Shown here: one piece after another, positions 36,017 through 44,265 of the stretch
Numbering within the stretch: position 1 is the stretch's first letter
How the letters are laid out: each line of letters opens with the position of its first letter
Assembly (NCBI RefSeq): GCF_014636865.1
Contig: NZ_BMER01000004.1
Span: 248,001-312,000, forward strand
DNA length: 64,000 nucleotides
Direction: 5' to 3'
Source of the DNA: Parapedobacter pyrenivorans
GTDB lineage: Bacteria > Bacteroidota > Bacteroidia > Sphingobacteriales > Sphingobacteriaceae
Program-made: the position numbers and the translations under genes
The notes under the pieces: generated by a model
Seen by the model: the letters and a program-made list of their open reading frames with translations, nothing else
Database searches by the model: none
Told to the model about the DNA's origin: nothing

Positions 36017-36017
36017 T

Positions 36018-36476
36018 TTAGTCGTTGTTTAGTTCTTTCGTGGTTTCTTCCATAATTTGCAGCGCAGATTGGAAGTAACGTTCTAGTACCTCTAAATCGC
36101 TGTTGGAAAATGAAGCGACAAGCGCCGTGGTTTTTTGATCCAATGCTGAGAAAATTGGTTTTAGTAACTTCATGGCATTTTCCGTATCGGGAGCAATAAT
36201 TACTTTGCGCCTGTCATTCCGATCAAACAGCCTTTTGGCCAGTTTCCTTTTTTCGAGCCGATCGACCAAACCGGTTATGGCTCCGGTAGTAAGGCCGGTC
36301 AATTTGGAAAATTCACCTGCAGTCATGGCCCCGTGTTGGATCAGTAGCCCGAGGTACTTGTGGTCTGTGCCGGAAAGCCCTGCCTTGCGTGCAATGGCCT
36401 CGTGCATCAGCATGGAAATGTCGGAATACTGTCTGGTCAATGCACGGAACGATTGCTGCATTGTATTTTTGCTCAT
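36018..36476 (-). CDS. MarR-family transcriptional regulator
   Basis: 152 residues. Winged helix centred at residues 50-100, with GAMTAGEFSKLTGLTTGAITGLVDRLEKRKL and the wing FDRNDRRKVIIA; N- and C-terminal helices form the dimer interface. It should bind a palindromic operator and be released by a phenolic or similar ligand. A perfect -7 box (36496-36503) lies upstream, and an inverted repeat TATCTT-N7-AAGATA (36485-36503) covers the box and the predicted start, as expected for autoregulation. It is followed after 1 bp by the membrane-protein gene. Confidence 0.92.
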   Translation of the reverse strand: MSKNTMQQSFRALTRQYSDISMLMHEAIARKAGLSGTDHKYLGLLIQHGAMTAGEFSKLTGLTTGAITGLVDRLEKRKLAKRLFDRNDRRKVIIAPDTENAMKLLKPIFSALDQKTTALVASFSNSDLEVLERYFQSALQIMEETTKELNND

Positions 36477-36484
36477 CGTCTAAA

Positions 36485-36503
36485 TATCTTAGATGCAAAG
36501 ATA
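36485..36503 (-). promoter_or_regulatory. MarR-gene promoter with overlapping operator
   Basis: CAAAGATA (36496-36503) reads TATCTTTG on the minus strand. TATCTT (36485-36490) and AAGATA (36498-36503) form an inverted repeat with 7 bp between arms, and ATCTTAGAT (36486-36494) is itself palindromic. The layout suits a MarR dimer blocking its own promoter. Confidence 0.55.
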
Positions 36504-36665
36504 AATAAAATGATTGATACCTTTCAATTTTTTGAGCATTTGATGGAAGGGCATAAACGGAAGGTAACACGGGCATTCACAACGTGTCGGCCGGTAAACG
36601 TGCAATAAAAACTGGCCTCGTTTTTGCCTCAAAGTCATTAACAATAATTAGAGGAGTTTTAGGAT

Positions 36666-37499
36666 ATGGAAATGAAGCACTATTTTATGATTCCCGCATT
36701 GGCGGGGGTATTGATTACCGGGTGTACGGATGATGACAACGTTGCACCGGAAAACCGCGCACACGACACATTCCGGGAAATGTACCCGGATGTGACGGCG
36801 GTGGAGTGGGAGCGCGAAAACAGTTATTACGTAGCGGAATTCCGGGTAGGAAGCCATGATAAAGAAGCATGGTTTGACGGGACTGGTAATTGGCAGCTCA
36901 CGGAAACCGAACTTCCTTACGCAGATCTTCCAGAGGCGGTAAGACTGGCGCATGAAGCGAGCGATTTCGCTGATTGGGTAGTGGATGATGTGGATTTCGT
37001 GGAACGCAAGGATCGCGAAACAATTTATGTGCTGGAAGTGGAGCGTGGAAATACCGAGTATGACCTCTATTACCTCGCCGATGGCACGTTGGTGAAGGCA
37101 TTCCCCGATAACGACAATGATAATGACTACCTTCCGATTACACTTCCCAACGGCGTTTCGCAGTTTCTTGCTGAGCGTTATCCAGATTACAGGCTGGTCG
37201 ATACCGATGTCGATGACGGACGTATTGAAGTGGAGCTGATCCATGGGAAATTCAAGCGTGAAGCACAGTTTACCACGGAAGGTGATTGGGTTTACACGGA
37301 GACTGAAGTTGGCTTGAATGATGTGCCTGAAGCGATTACCGACGTATTGAGCGAATCGGAATACAGTACCTACGACGTAGACGATATTGACTTCATTGAA
37401 ACACCGGAAGGTGCCTATTACCATTTTGAGCTGGAGCTTGGCAATGATGATGTAGAGATCCGGATTCATGAAAACGGTGAGCTGGAGGTATTGAACTAA
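36666..37499 (+). CDS. PepSY-like (DUF2874) tandem-repeat lipoprotein
   Basis: 277 residues with lipobox ITGC (C20). Two similar PepSY-like modules: about 30-140 (FREMYPDVTAVEWERE...GNTEYDLYYLADG) and 155-275 (QFLAERYPDYRLVDTDVDD...GNDDVEIRIHENG). Both are rich in Asp and Glu. Such proteins are secreted or periplasmic in Bacteroidota and are often compared with beta-lactamase-inhibitor folds; their role is not established. The start could also be Met3 (36672). A purine-rich GAGGAGTT lies 15 bp upstream. It stands alone and ends at a strong terminator (37526-37557). Confidence 0.82.
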   Translation: MEMKHYFMIPALAGVLITGCTDDDNVAPENRAHDTFREMYPDVTAVEWERENSYYVAEFRVGSHDKEAWFDGTGNWQLTETELPYADLPEAVRLAHEASDFADWVVDDVDFVERKDRETIYVLEVERGNTEYDLYYLADGTLVKAFPDNDNDNDYLPITLPNGVSQFLAERYPDYRLVDTDVDDGRIEVELIHGKFKREAQFTTEGDWVYTETEVGLNDVPEAITDVLSESEYSTYDVDDIDFIETPEGAYYHFELELGNDDVEIRIHENGELEVLN

Positions 37500-37525
37500 G
37501 ATCTGCCGCGGATCATCGAACCGTA

Positions 37526-37557
37526 AACGGGAACAATTACTTGTTCCCGTTTTTTTT
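37526..37557 (+). terminator. rho-independent terminator of the PepSY-like gene
   Basis: AACGGGAACAA (37526-37536), loop TTAC, TTGTTCCCGTT (37541-37551), then a T-run to 37557. The stem is perfect over 11 bp and lies 27 bp after the stop codon. Confidence 0.9.
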
Positions 37558-37663
37558 GCCGCTGCACGGGGATATTGGCTCGTTGAATATATCGCCGTTA
37601 GTTTGGCCCTTTATATCCTGATGCCGGGGAAACTGTTGGCTAAGTAAAGTGCGGTGACCGTAA

Positions 37664-37819
37664 TCGGATGAGGATTGTTTGTCGGGGGTGACGTCGGCTG
37701 AGCCGCTCTCAGCCACTTTAATTGCCGTCTTATGGTTGGATGTTTCATTCCAAATGATGGATTGGTTGGGCGCGTCGCTTATTATTTTGACGGTATTCCT
37801 ACTATCCCGCCGAACTTAA
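37664..37819 (+). pseudogene. C-terminal remnant of an EamA/DMT-family transporter
   Basis: A frame from 37664 to a TAA at 37817-37819 encodes about 51 residues. Its core, EPLSATLIAVLWL followed by MMDWLGASLIILTVFLL, matches the last two membrane helices of EamA drug/metabolite transporters (glutamate-proline before the ninth helix, then W-G-A before the tenth). Stops interrupt the frame upstream and the other eight helices are missing, so this is a truncated pseudogene. The hydrophobic stretch at 37570-37647 is in another frame and could be an upstream piece of the same gene. Confidence 0.6.
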
Positions 37820-38008
37820 TTACGTTGCCCCGCTAGCCCCGTTTCCAACTTCAGCTTTTTGCGCTTCTTTGAATGTTGCTATCAAGTGAGCGATAACGGC
37901 TTGGCTACAGCGAATATAGGAAGATACTAAGGTTAAATAAAATTTGCTAGTAATAGATCTAATATTTTCTACATATCTACTAAGAATTTATTCGTAGTAA
38001 ATACCTAA

Positions 38009-38041
38009 AAAACCCCTAGAAAACCCCTAGAAATCCCCTAT
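38009..38041. repeat. three tandem 11-bp repeats
   Basis: AAAACCCCTAG occurs at 38009-38019 and 38020-38030 exactly, then as AAATCCCCTAT at 38031-38041. A weaker unit may precede at 37998-38008. The 11-bp period is close to one turn of DNA. It lies 60 bp beyond the stop of the convergent hydrolase gene. Confidence 0.75.
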
Positions 38042-38100
38042 ATAATATAAGTTTTTTGTTGACAAATTTTGGGTGGTACCTGGTCCCTTGCATTATCCAA

Positions 38101-39393
38101 CTAGTCATCCAGAAAATCCAATACGACTTCATTAAAAGCCGAGGGATTATTTACCGGGAAATAGTGGTCTTCACCTGCTGCAATATGCAGTGTGCCATTG
38201 GGTAGATGCGCAACGATACCCCGGGTATGGGCCTCCTTGATGATGTCGTTTTCGCCGGCCATTACTAACACCGGACAATGGATAGCCCGGAGGTCTTCAT
38301 ACACCCGGTTTGGTTCGGTCAGCAAGAGGGCCATCAACCGCGCCGCATTTTGCGCAGCCCGGCTGGTATCTGCCGCAAGGGCTTCTTGGCGTTGCACAAC
38401 TTCTTTACGTACACTTTTGTCTATTACACTGTTGTTGATGTAGATATTGGCACCCATAGTCACCAGCTTCCTGACCTTGGCAGGGTATTTCATTGCGAGC
38501 ATCAGCCCGGTATTTCCGCCATCGCTCCAACCGACGACATTGACGCTGTCCAACCCGAGTTCATCGAGGAGCGCTTTCATGTCTTCGGCAAATAGTTCAT
38601 AGGTATACCGCTGACCATCTTCCGTTGATTTGCCCTGTCCGCGAGTATCTACAGCGATAACACGGTAATGTTTTTCAAACTCGGGGATTTGATGGGTAAA
38701 GGCGAGGATGGATTGTGAGTTGCCGTGCAACAGCAGTAATGGCTCACCTTCCCCGTACGTTTCGTAATACAGTTCGATACCATTGACGGTGGCAGTACGC
38801 CCAGCGCTGACGTTATTGCCGTAGGTGGGAGGTTTCACGAAACCAGAACCATCGACCAATGCGGAACGTTTACCGTGGTAGGGCGCCTGGCTGGTCGCAG
38901 TGAGGGCAAAGCCCTCGCGTTGCTTGAGGTAACCCCAGTGGCTGGCAACACTGTCGCCCTCGAAATCTCCAGATGGAATCGGAATCCGCTCGAGCTGCCC
39001 ACCGTCGTTTTCCACGAAGAGCTGGAAATCGTCGAAGTAAAACCGCCCTTGTCGACTGTATAGTCCGCCGAAGGCGAGGTGTTCGGCACCACGGTCTATT
39101 GTTCCTTCGATGACATATACCTGCCACCGGTCGGACCGGATTGGCTTATCCATCATATTGTAAAAAAAACCGGCACGATTGTCTTTCTTATCGACCCGCG
39201 CCCAGATTTCGGCCTCGGCCGTGGAATCGACGACTTCCACTTTCACCGCCGCCTGGAGCCGGAAGTTTTTCCCTTGGTGTGCCTCGATCGGGATACGCTG
39301 GATGAACGCTCCCCAGTCATCGGCAGGCTGAGCCAATAAAAAAAGAGGTAGAAAGAGCAGCCAGCCGATGGCTATGAGCATGTAACGTGTCAT
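38101..39393 (-). CDS. secreted two-domain alpha/beta hydrolase
   Basis: 430 residues from MTRYMLIAIGWLL. The frame extends to 39474 but enters the intergenic region. A signal peptide (about 1-22) precedes a beta-sandwich (about 25-180) that resembles a galactose-binding-like or carbohydrate-binding domain. An alpha/beta-hydrolase domain (about 200-430) follows, with nucleophile S290 in GWSDGG, an acidic residue in AGENDI and His in GEDHYF. It is probably an esterase or peptidase of the cell envelope; the substrate is unknown. A perfect -7 box at 39399-39406 lies so close that transcription would begin at the ATG or just before it, so Met5 (39381) is an alternative start. Confidence 0.85.
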   Translation of the reverse strand: MTRYMLIAIGWLLFLPLFLLAQPADDWGAFIQRIPIEAHQGKNFRLQAAVKVEVVDSTAEAEIWARVDKKDNRAGFFYNMMDKPIRSDRWQVYVIEGTIDRGAEHLAFGGLYSRQGRFYFDDFQLFVENDGGQLERIPIPSGDFEGDSVASHWGYLKQREGFALTATSQAPYHGKRSALVDGSGFVKPPTYGNNVSAGRTATVNGIELYYETYGEGEPLLLLHGNSQSILAFTHQIPEFEKHYRVIAVDTRGQGKSTEDGQRYTYELFAEDMKALLDELGLDSVNVVGWSDGGNTGLMLAMKYPAKVRKLVTMGANIYINNSVIDKSVRKEVVQRQEALAADTSRAAQNAARLMALLLTEPNRVYEDLRAIHCPVLVMAGENDIIKEAHTRGIVAHLPNGTLHIAAGEDHYFPVNNPSAFNEVVLDFLDD

Positions 39394-39398
39394 ATCCG

Positions 39399-39406
39399 CA
39401 AAGATA
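39399..39406 (-). promoter_or_regulatory. promoter -7 element of the two-domain hydrolase
   Basis: CAAAGATA reads TATCTTTG on the minus strand. It lies 5 bp upstream of the ATG at 39393, which suggests a leaderless transcript or a start at Met5. Confidence 0.5.
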
Positions 39407-39470
39407 GTTAGCTTGCGCCGATGTGATTTTTTTTTAACATTCGTTAACGGTGGGATAATTTCCTTGTGCT

Positions 39471-40751
39471 TCAAAATGTAATCTGCAACGCTGCCTCACA
39501 CCCGCCGTTTCTACCGGGTTTCCAATGTGGCCCGTTGAGTACGATAGCGACCGCTAAGGAATTTAAGTTCTCGTTGTTGGTTTTGACTACCTTAATATCG
39601 GTCGGACGCCCGTCTTTATCCACGATGAATGTTAGGTCAACCGTGCCTTTTTCTCCGTCAGCTCGCTTTTGTTCGTCTTTCAAATACCGTCGATAGGCAC
39701 GCCAACCGTCCTTGGGCTCGGGATTGCCGGCGCTTTTGGCTTTGCCGTAGCCGGTCACAACCACTTCGCTGAGCGAAACGGCCGAGGGTTCCATAATTAG
39801 CAGAATCGTATCCTTCCCGACCACTTCTACCGACTGAAGCTCATAGCCGATGAGCGAAGCGCTTTGTATAAGCTCCGGATCTGCAACGACGAACCGACCG
39901 GAAGAGTCTGTGACGACCTTATGCCCATCCGAGAGCTGTAATGCCACACCCGACAACGGCTCCTGTGTTTGGCCATCCACAATCTTACCGCTTACAACAG
40001 GTTGGTTCACATGCTGACTCACGCCGCGTATACGGATGCCAGGCGCACGCCCAGCTAAGGCTTGCTCACTTTCTTTTACCGGCGTGTCTATTAGTACATT
40101 GGCGGCTACCGCGCCGGTGAGGTCTGCTTTTTTCTGAGCACCATAACCCACCACTACGGTTTCGTCCAACGTATCCATGGATTGCGTTTGCTTCGCAGCG
40201 GTCTGCCGGTCCGTTGAGCCAATTGCTTCAGCGGAGCCCTCCGCACTTTCGCGCAAAGGCACCGTTGGGGCGGCGGCCAAGCGTTGCTGGCGCTGGTCTG
40301 CCAGCGGCACCTTGGATTGAGGCGATTGCACGGCTGCAGCGCCTTCTGAAGCAACTCCCTCTTCAGGTGTGACAGGTTGTTCGAGACGAGGTGTTTCCGC
40401 TTCGATGGGCGCCGATACGAGTTCCGCTTGGCTTTGTTCTGGTGCGCGCCACTCTGTGAACCATAAGGCGCCAAGGGTGAAGGCGACCAATACGGTTGCC
40501 GCTATGGCCCAGCGCTGTGCGGTAGCTAACCGTCGTGTACCGCCACGCCTGGTACGCACCGCAATACGGTTGCGGATAGCCGCAAGGTTAGCTTCATGCA
40601 CTTCTTCGACTTCATTTTCCATCCCCAAGATGACGTCCATCAACGCAGGGTCGTCTTGCGCTTGCCGCTCCAACGTATACATCTCGCGGGGACTGAGTTC
40701 CCCACGGACATACCGTTTGATCAATTCCATATCCACCTTACCCTTTTCCAT
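39471..40751 (-). CDS. anti-sigma factor fused to SusC-plug fragments and a TonB C-terminal domain
   Basis: 426 residues. Order: cytoplasmic anti-sigma region (1-78), one membrane span (about 80-98), a Pro/Glu/Gln-rich stalk (100-190), a shrunken TonB-receptor plug (DETVVVGYGAQKKADLTGAVAA, then APGIRIRGVS; 196-245), a CarboxypepD-reg-like sandwich (251-320), a second plug-like start (LSEVVVTGYG, 327-336) and a TonB C-terminal domain (347-426). It overlaps the sigma gene by 14 bp. By context it holds the ECF sigma factor at the inner membrane and senses the envelope through its periplasmic part. Fusion of TonB-like and plug-like pieces to an anti-sigma factor is unusual. The 3' end is at 39471, 77 bp before the hydrolase start. 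Confidence 0.85.
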   Translation of the reverse strand: MEKGKVDMELIKRYVRGELSPREMYTLERQAQDDPALMDVILGMENEVEEVHEANLAAIRNRIAVRTRRGGTRRLATAQRWAIAATVLVAFTLGALWFTEWRAPEQSQAELVSAPIEAETPRLEQPVTPEEGVASEGAAAVQSPQSKVPLADQRQQRLAAAPTVPLRESAEGSAEAIGSTDRQTAAKQTQSMDTLDETVVVGYGAQKKADLTGAVAANVLIDTPVKESEQALAGRAPGIRIRGVSQHVNQPVVSGKIVDGQTQEPLSGVALQLSDGHKVVTDSSGRFVVADPELIQSASLIGYELQSVEVVGKDTILLIMEPSAVSLSEVVVTGYGKAKSAGNPEPKDGWRAYRRYLKDEQKRADGEKGTVDLTFIVDKDGRPTDIKVVKTNNENLNSLAVAIVLNGPHWKPGRNGGCEAALQITF

Positions 40752-41316
40752 GGTTGGCCTCCATGCACAATTTTAAGTTCCGTTTGCCATTCTGGATGTA
40801 GCTTTTTACTTCTTTCAGGCTATACCCAGTCATGTCGACGATTTCCTTATAACACTTTTCATTCAAAAAAAACAAATCGACACTGCGTTTTTGTTTTTCG
40901 GGGAGCCGCTCCATGCAGCGTTCTAATACTGTGAGCAGCTGTTCTTTTTCCCCCGCGTCGTCCTCCGGATGCACGGACAATGGAAATTCCACAAATTCAT
41001 CGATGGAAATTTGCTGTCTGTTTTTCTCGGACCGCAGCTGCATGAGGCAATGGTTGCGGCTAAGTACGTATAACCAGCTGCCGAATTTTTGGATTTCCTG
41101 CTTATTGACCTTACCGATAAGCTCCTCGAAAATCTGCATGACGGCATCCTTGCTCCGCTCGCTATCTTGTAGGTAGCGCATGCATACGTAATAGACCATT
41201 TCTGCATGGACATCAAATAACTCACCCAATGCAGCCAGATCGCCAGTATCGCGATAGCGCCGTAGGAGTATATCGTCGTCATCGACGTTTTTTTTGGACT
41301 TGCTAAACCAACCCAT
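40738..41316 (-). CDS. RNA polymerase sigma factor, ECF type
   Basis: 192 residues. Region 2 (about 25-95) includes FDVHAEMVYYVCMRYLQD and FGSWLYVLSRNHCL. Region 4 (about 130-185) includes LPEKQKRSVDLFFLNEKCYKEIVDMTGYSLKEVKSYI. Region 1.1 and region 3 are absent, as in ECF factors. It overlaps the anti-sigma gene by 14 bp, so the pair is co-transcribed and coupled. It diverges from the VWA gene with 79 bp between, so that gene is a likely target. The intergenic region has no Bacteroidota -7 box, consistent with use of its own promoter type. Confidence 0.93.
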   Translation of the reverse strand: MGWFSKSKKNVDDDDILLRRYRDTGDLAALGELFDVHAEMVYYVCMRYLQDSERSKDAVMQIFEELIGKVNKQEIQKFGSWLYVLSRNHCLMQLRSEKNRQQISIDEFVEFPLSVHPEDDAGEKEQLLTVLERCMERLPEKQKRSVDLFFLNEKCYKEIVDMTGYSLKEVKSYIQNGKRNLKLCMEANHGKG

Positions 41317-41395
41317 TGCTCGGTGAAAATAATTTTTTTTTCCGGTTTATGGAAATTCGGGAATTCACGCATCCTTCGCGAAAAAATTGACAGTT

Positions 41396-43273
41396 ATGAA
41401 AGCTATTTTCTTTGCAACGGTGCTGATGTTATCCCTGGTGGGATACCGGAGTGCCACACCGTTTAATATCAGCGGTACGGTGTATGATCAATCGAGTGGA
41501 AATGCCCTGGTTGGCGTACAAGTGTCGGTTGAGGGGGCTGGGACCGCTGTGGCTACCGACGCCAACGGTCACTATGCGATTAGCGCAGAAAAAGGCAAAT
41601 ACCTTGCGTTTCATTTCATCGGCTACGAAAGTAAACGGGTCAAAGTCGGAAAGGACAGTGTGATTGATGTTAAATTGAACCCCATAACCGAAAACCTTGA
41701 GGAAGTAGTGATTGTGGGACACGGCGTGCAGGCAAAATCCGAATTAGTGGGAAGTGTTGCCGGTATCCGTATCCGAGGCATGTCACGAACCGGGTATAGC
41801 TCCCAAGTATATATGCCGCAGCCTATAAACACCGAATCCTATAAAGGGGTTACAGAAAATCGCTTTTTTAATCCTTTGGATGAACCGCTATCAACCTTTG
41901 CAATCGATGTGGATGCGGCCTCTTACAGTAACTTCCGACGCTTCATCAACAATGGGCAGCTCCCGCCTATAGATGCGGTACGGATTGAAGAGCTGATCAA
42001 CTATTTCCAATATGATCTCAAAGGACCGTCTGGCGGTGAGCCTGTGGCGATCCACACGGAGCTGGCAGTAGCACCCTGGAATCCGGAACACCGCTTGCTG
42101 CGTATCAGCCTGAAAGCGAAATCGGTACCGACCGATAAGCTGCCAGCGTCAAACTTGGTTTTCCTTATCGACGTTTCGGGATCCATGATGGGGGTAAACA
42201 GGCTACCACTCGCGCAGGCATCGATGAAGATGTTGGTCGACCAACTGCGCGCGAATGACCACGTGGCAATCGTAACCTATGCCGGGTCTGCCGGCGTGGT
42301 ACTCGAAAGTACGCCGGGCAGCCAGAAGACCAAAATAAAGGATGCTATTGATGCACTGCATGCCGGCGGGTCTACCGCAGGCGGGGCTGGCTTGCAGCTG
42401 GCCTACCGCATCGCCCGTCAGCATTTCATCAAAGGGGGTAACAACCGCATCGTCCTCGCCTCTGACGGCGACTTCAACGTCGGTTCGGCTAGTGACGGCG
42501 ACATGGAACAACTCATCGCCAAAGAACGGCAGAGCGGTGTGAGCCTCTCCGTACTGGGCTTTGGCATGGGTAACTTCAAGGACAGCAAGATGGAACTGCT
42601 AGCCAATAAGGGGCATGGTAACTATGCGTACATCGACAATATCACGGAAGCCCGCAAGGCGATGGTCACGGAGTTCGGCGGCACCTTGTTTACCGTGGCC
42701 AAGGATGTGAAGGTACAGGTGGAATTCAATCCCGGCAAGGTACAGGCATATCGTTTAATGGGTTATGAAAACCGGCTGTTGGAAAAAGAAGATTTTAACA
42801 ACGATGGAAAGCTTGGCGGCGACATGGGCGTTGGCCATACCGTAACCGCCCTCTACGAAATCGTGCCGATGGGGGTGAAAAGCACCTATCCTGGCGACGT
42901 GGATCCGCTGAAATACCAACCTGTTAAAGAACGGCCCGAGGTGAGAATCAGCGACGAGATAGCAACGGTCAAATTCCGCTACAAGGATACAGAAGGCGAC
43001 AAAAGTCGGTTGCAACAGATGACCGTGGCGGGCAAGCCGCAGGAGCTATCGGAAGCTAGCGCGGATTTCCGGTTTGCTAGTGCAGTAGCTGAACTGGGTA
43101 TGTTGTTGCGCAACTCGGACTACAAACAACAAGCAGACTATGACCGGCTGATCGCTCGGGCGAAGGGTGCAAAGGGAATCGATGATGAAGGATACCGTGC
43201 AGAATTCATCCGGTTGGCTGAAAGTGTCAAATTGCTGGCCAAAAGCAATGAATTGGCGGCAGAAAGTGATTAA
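41396..43273 (+). CDS. VWA-domain protein with CarboxypepD-reg-like domain and plug fragment (YfbK-like)
   Basis: 625 residues from MKAIFFATV; a TTG at 41387 is in frame. A signal peptide (about 1-22) is followed by a CarboxypepD-reg-like domain (24-97) and then a mini plug, LEEVVIVGHG...VAGIRIRGMS (101-130), which is too short to be a working plug. A VWA N-terminal region (150-250), a VWA domain with MIDAS DVSGSM (D259, S261, S263) and a DUF3520-type C-terminal region (about 440-620) complete it. It lies divergent from the ECF sigma gene and shares the unusual plug piece with the anti-sigma factor. It probably works in the envelope as a metal-dependent adhesion or scaffold protein. Confidence 0.88.
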   Translation: MKAIFFATVLMLSLVGYRSATPFNISGTVYDQSSGNALVGVQVSVEGAGTAVATDANGHYAISAEKGKYLAFHFIGYESKRVKVGKDSVIDVKLNPITENLEEVVIVGHGVQAKSELVGSVAGIRIRGMSRTGYSSQVYMPQPINTESYKGVTENRFFNPLDEPLSTFAIDVDAASYSNFRRFINNGQLPPIDAVRIEELINYFQYDLKGPSGGEPVAIHTELAVAPWNPEHRLLRISLKAKSVPTDKLPASNLVFLIDVSGSMMGVNRLPLAQASMKMLVDQLRANDHVAIVTYAGSAGVVLESTPGSQKTKIKDAIDALHAGGSTAGGAGLQLAYRIARQHFIKGGNNRIVLASDGDFNVGSASDGDMEQLIAKERQSGVSLSVLGFGMGNFKDSKMELLANKGHGNYAYIDNITEARKAMVTEFGGTLFTVAKDVKVQVEFNPGKVQAYRLMGYENRLLEKEDFNNDGKLGGDMGVGHTVTALYEIVPMGVKSTYPGDVDPLKYQPVKERPEVRISDEIATVKFRYKDTEGDKSRLQQMTVAGKPQELSEASADFRFASAVAELGMLLRNSDYKQQADYDRLIARAKGAKGIDDEGYRAEFIRLAESVKLLAKSNELAAESD

Positions 43274-43284
43274 TCGGAATTTTA

Positions 43285-43321
43285 ACAGGTCACCGACGGA
43301 CGCTATCCGTCGGTGACCTGT
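43285..43321. terminator. bidirectional terminator between VWA and isomerase genes
   Basis: ACAGGTCACCGACGGA (43285-43300) pairs perfectly with TCCGTCGGTGACCTGT (43306-43321) around a 5-nt loop. T-rich sequence follows on the right and A residues precede on the left, so it can serve both convergent genes. Confidence 0.88.
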
Positions 43322-43341
43322 TTATTGCAATGTTGCCAATG

Positions 43342-44223
43342 CTAAAGAGCGGCTATCATGCGATCGAAAACTGCCCGTTGTTCCCGCATGGATTGCACTT
43401 TATCGGCGGGGTCGGTGTGGCATTCCAACAGGATCCAGCCGCTGTAATCCATGGTAGCTAGGTTTTTCAGAAGGGCGGGGTAGGGGTAGTCCGTGCGGTC
43501 CAGTTCGCGTACGTGAACCGTGTCACCGAAACGATCTTTCACCAAATCAAAATTATATTGGAACCCTTGGCCGTCTAAATCCTGCGGATTGCAGTTCCAG
43601 CAAATCGTGGCGTTGGGATGATCGGCATGATCCATGATGGTCTTGATATTGGGCAGATTCTGGGTTTCATTTCCGTGTACCTCCAAGCGGAGCTGCTGCC
43701 CGAAGTCTGCAGCGTAGGCTGCCAGCTCATTCAATGCTGCTCCGATTTGCGCCATCGTCTTTTCACGGGGTACATCACGATGAAAAGCATTCGGTTTTAC
43801 TTTTACGCCCGTTCCGCCGATGTCGGCACTCAACTGGATAAAAGCCTTGGTACGCGCAATAGACGTCTGCAGTTTGTGCTGATCCGGAAAATCGTACTGC
43901 TCATTGGTACCCATGCCTACACACTGCACCGCACTGGCTTCAAATTGTTCTTTTACGCGTTGCCGCTCGCGGTTGCTCATCTCCGGGCTGACGTGGTGAG
44001 CGTGGTCTACACGCAATTCAACGCCGTGTATACCCGTATCCGTACAATTTTTGATCAGGGTGGGTACGTCCCAATCCTTACCCCAGAGGTAAGTGACCAG
44101 TCCGAGCTTCATTTGGGTTGCAGGCTGATGATGGGCAGCTGCCCAGGTGGCAGCGGGAAACAATGGCACACCTGCAAGCAGTGACATCGTTTTCAGGAAT
44201 TGCTTTCTATTGATGTTGTACAT
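43342..44223 (-). CDS. sugar phosphate isomerase/epimerase-like TIM-barrel protein
   Basis: 293 residues. The N-terminus (about 1-30, INRKQFLKTMSLLAGVPLFPAATWAA) is an export signal, so the protein is probably periplasmic. The rest matches the xylose-isomerase-like TIM barrel (AP endonuclease 2 family): KLGLVTYLWG, GIHGVELRVDHAHH, KVKPNAF, LRLEVHGNET, ILLECHTDP. His and Glu residues in these segments would bind a divalent metal. The substrate is unknown. It has its own promoter (44249-44256), and its 3' end faces the VWA gene across a shared terminator. Confidence 0.85.
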   Translation of the reverse strand: MYNINRKQFLKTMSLLAGVPLFPAATWAAAHHQPATQMKLGLVTYLWGKDWDVPTLIKNCTDTGIHGVELRVDHAHHVSPEMSNRERQRVKEQFEASAVQCVGMGTNEQYDFPDQHKLQTSIARTKAFIQLSADIGGTGVKVKPNAFHRDVPREKTMAQIGAALNELAAYAADFGQQLRLEVHGNETQNLPNIKTIMDHADHPNATICWNCNPQDLDGQGFQYNFDLVKDRFGDTVHVRELDRTDYPYPALLKNLATMDYSGWILLECHTDPADKVQSMREQRAVFDRMIAAL

Positions 44224-44248
44224 CGCATGTTATAATTGGGTACAGCTA

Positions 44249-44256
44249 CAAATGTA
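44249..44256 (-). promoter_or_regulatory. promoter -7 element of the isomerase-like gene
   Basis: CAAATGTA reads TACATTTG on the minus strand, a full consensus match. The leader would be about 20 nt. Confidence 0.55.
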
Positions 44257-44265
44257 TCAAAAAAT

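Larger units (their letters stand above)
37558..38100. other. gene-free stretch with decayed coding sequence and short tandem repeats
   Basis: About 540 bp after the terminator with no intact gene. It contains the EamA remnant (37664-37819), a second hydrophobic open stretch (37570-37647), which may belong to the same decayed gene, a minus-strand open tail ending at about 37819-37822, and three 11-bp repeats (38009-38041). From about 37900 onward it is very A+T-rich. Confidence 0.6.

Noticed and set aside
36464-36471. Plus-strand TATTTTTG as a promoter
   Set aside because: It lies inside the MarR coding region, 195 bp from the next plus-strand gene; probably chance.
36648-37469. 273-codon antisense frame opposite the PepSY-like lipoprotein
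   Set aside because: The plus-strand product has a lipobox, two internal repeats, an upstream purine-rich site and a terminator; the antisense frame has none.
37526-37551. GGGAAC...GTTCCC resembles the LacI operator half sites
   Set aside because: The arms are 11 bp, perfectly paired, and followed by a T-run after a stop codon, so it is a terminator.
38009-38041. Short repeats as a CRISPR array
   Set aside because: Units are 11 bp, directly joined, without spacers, and no cas gene is present.
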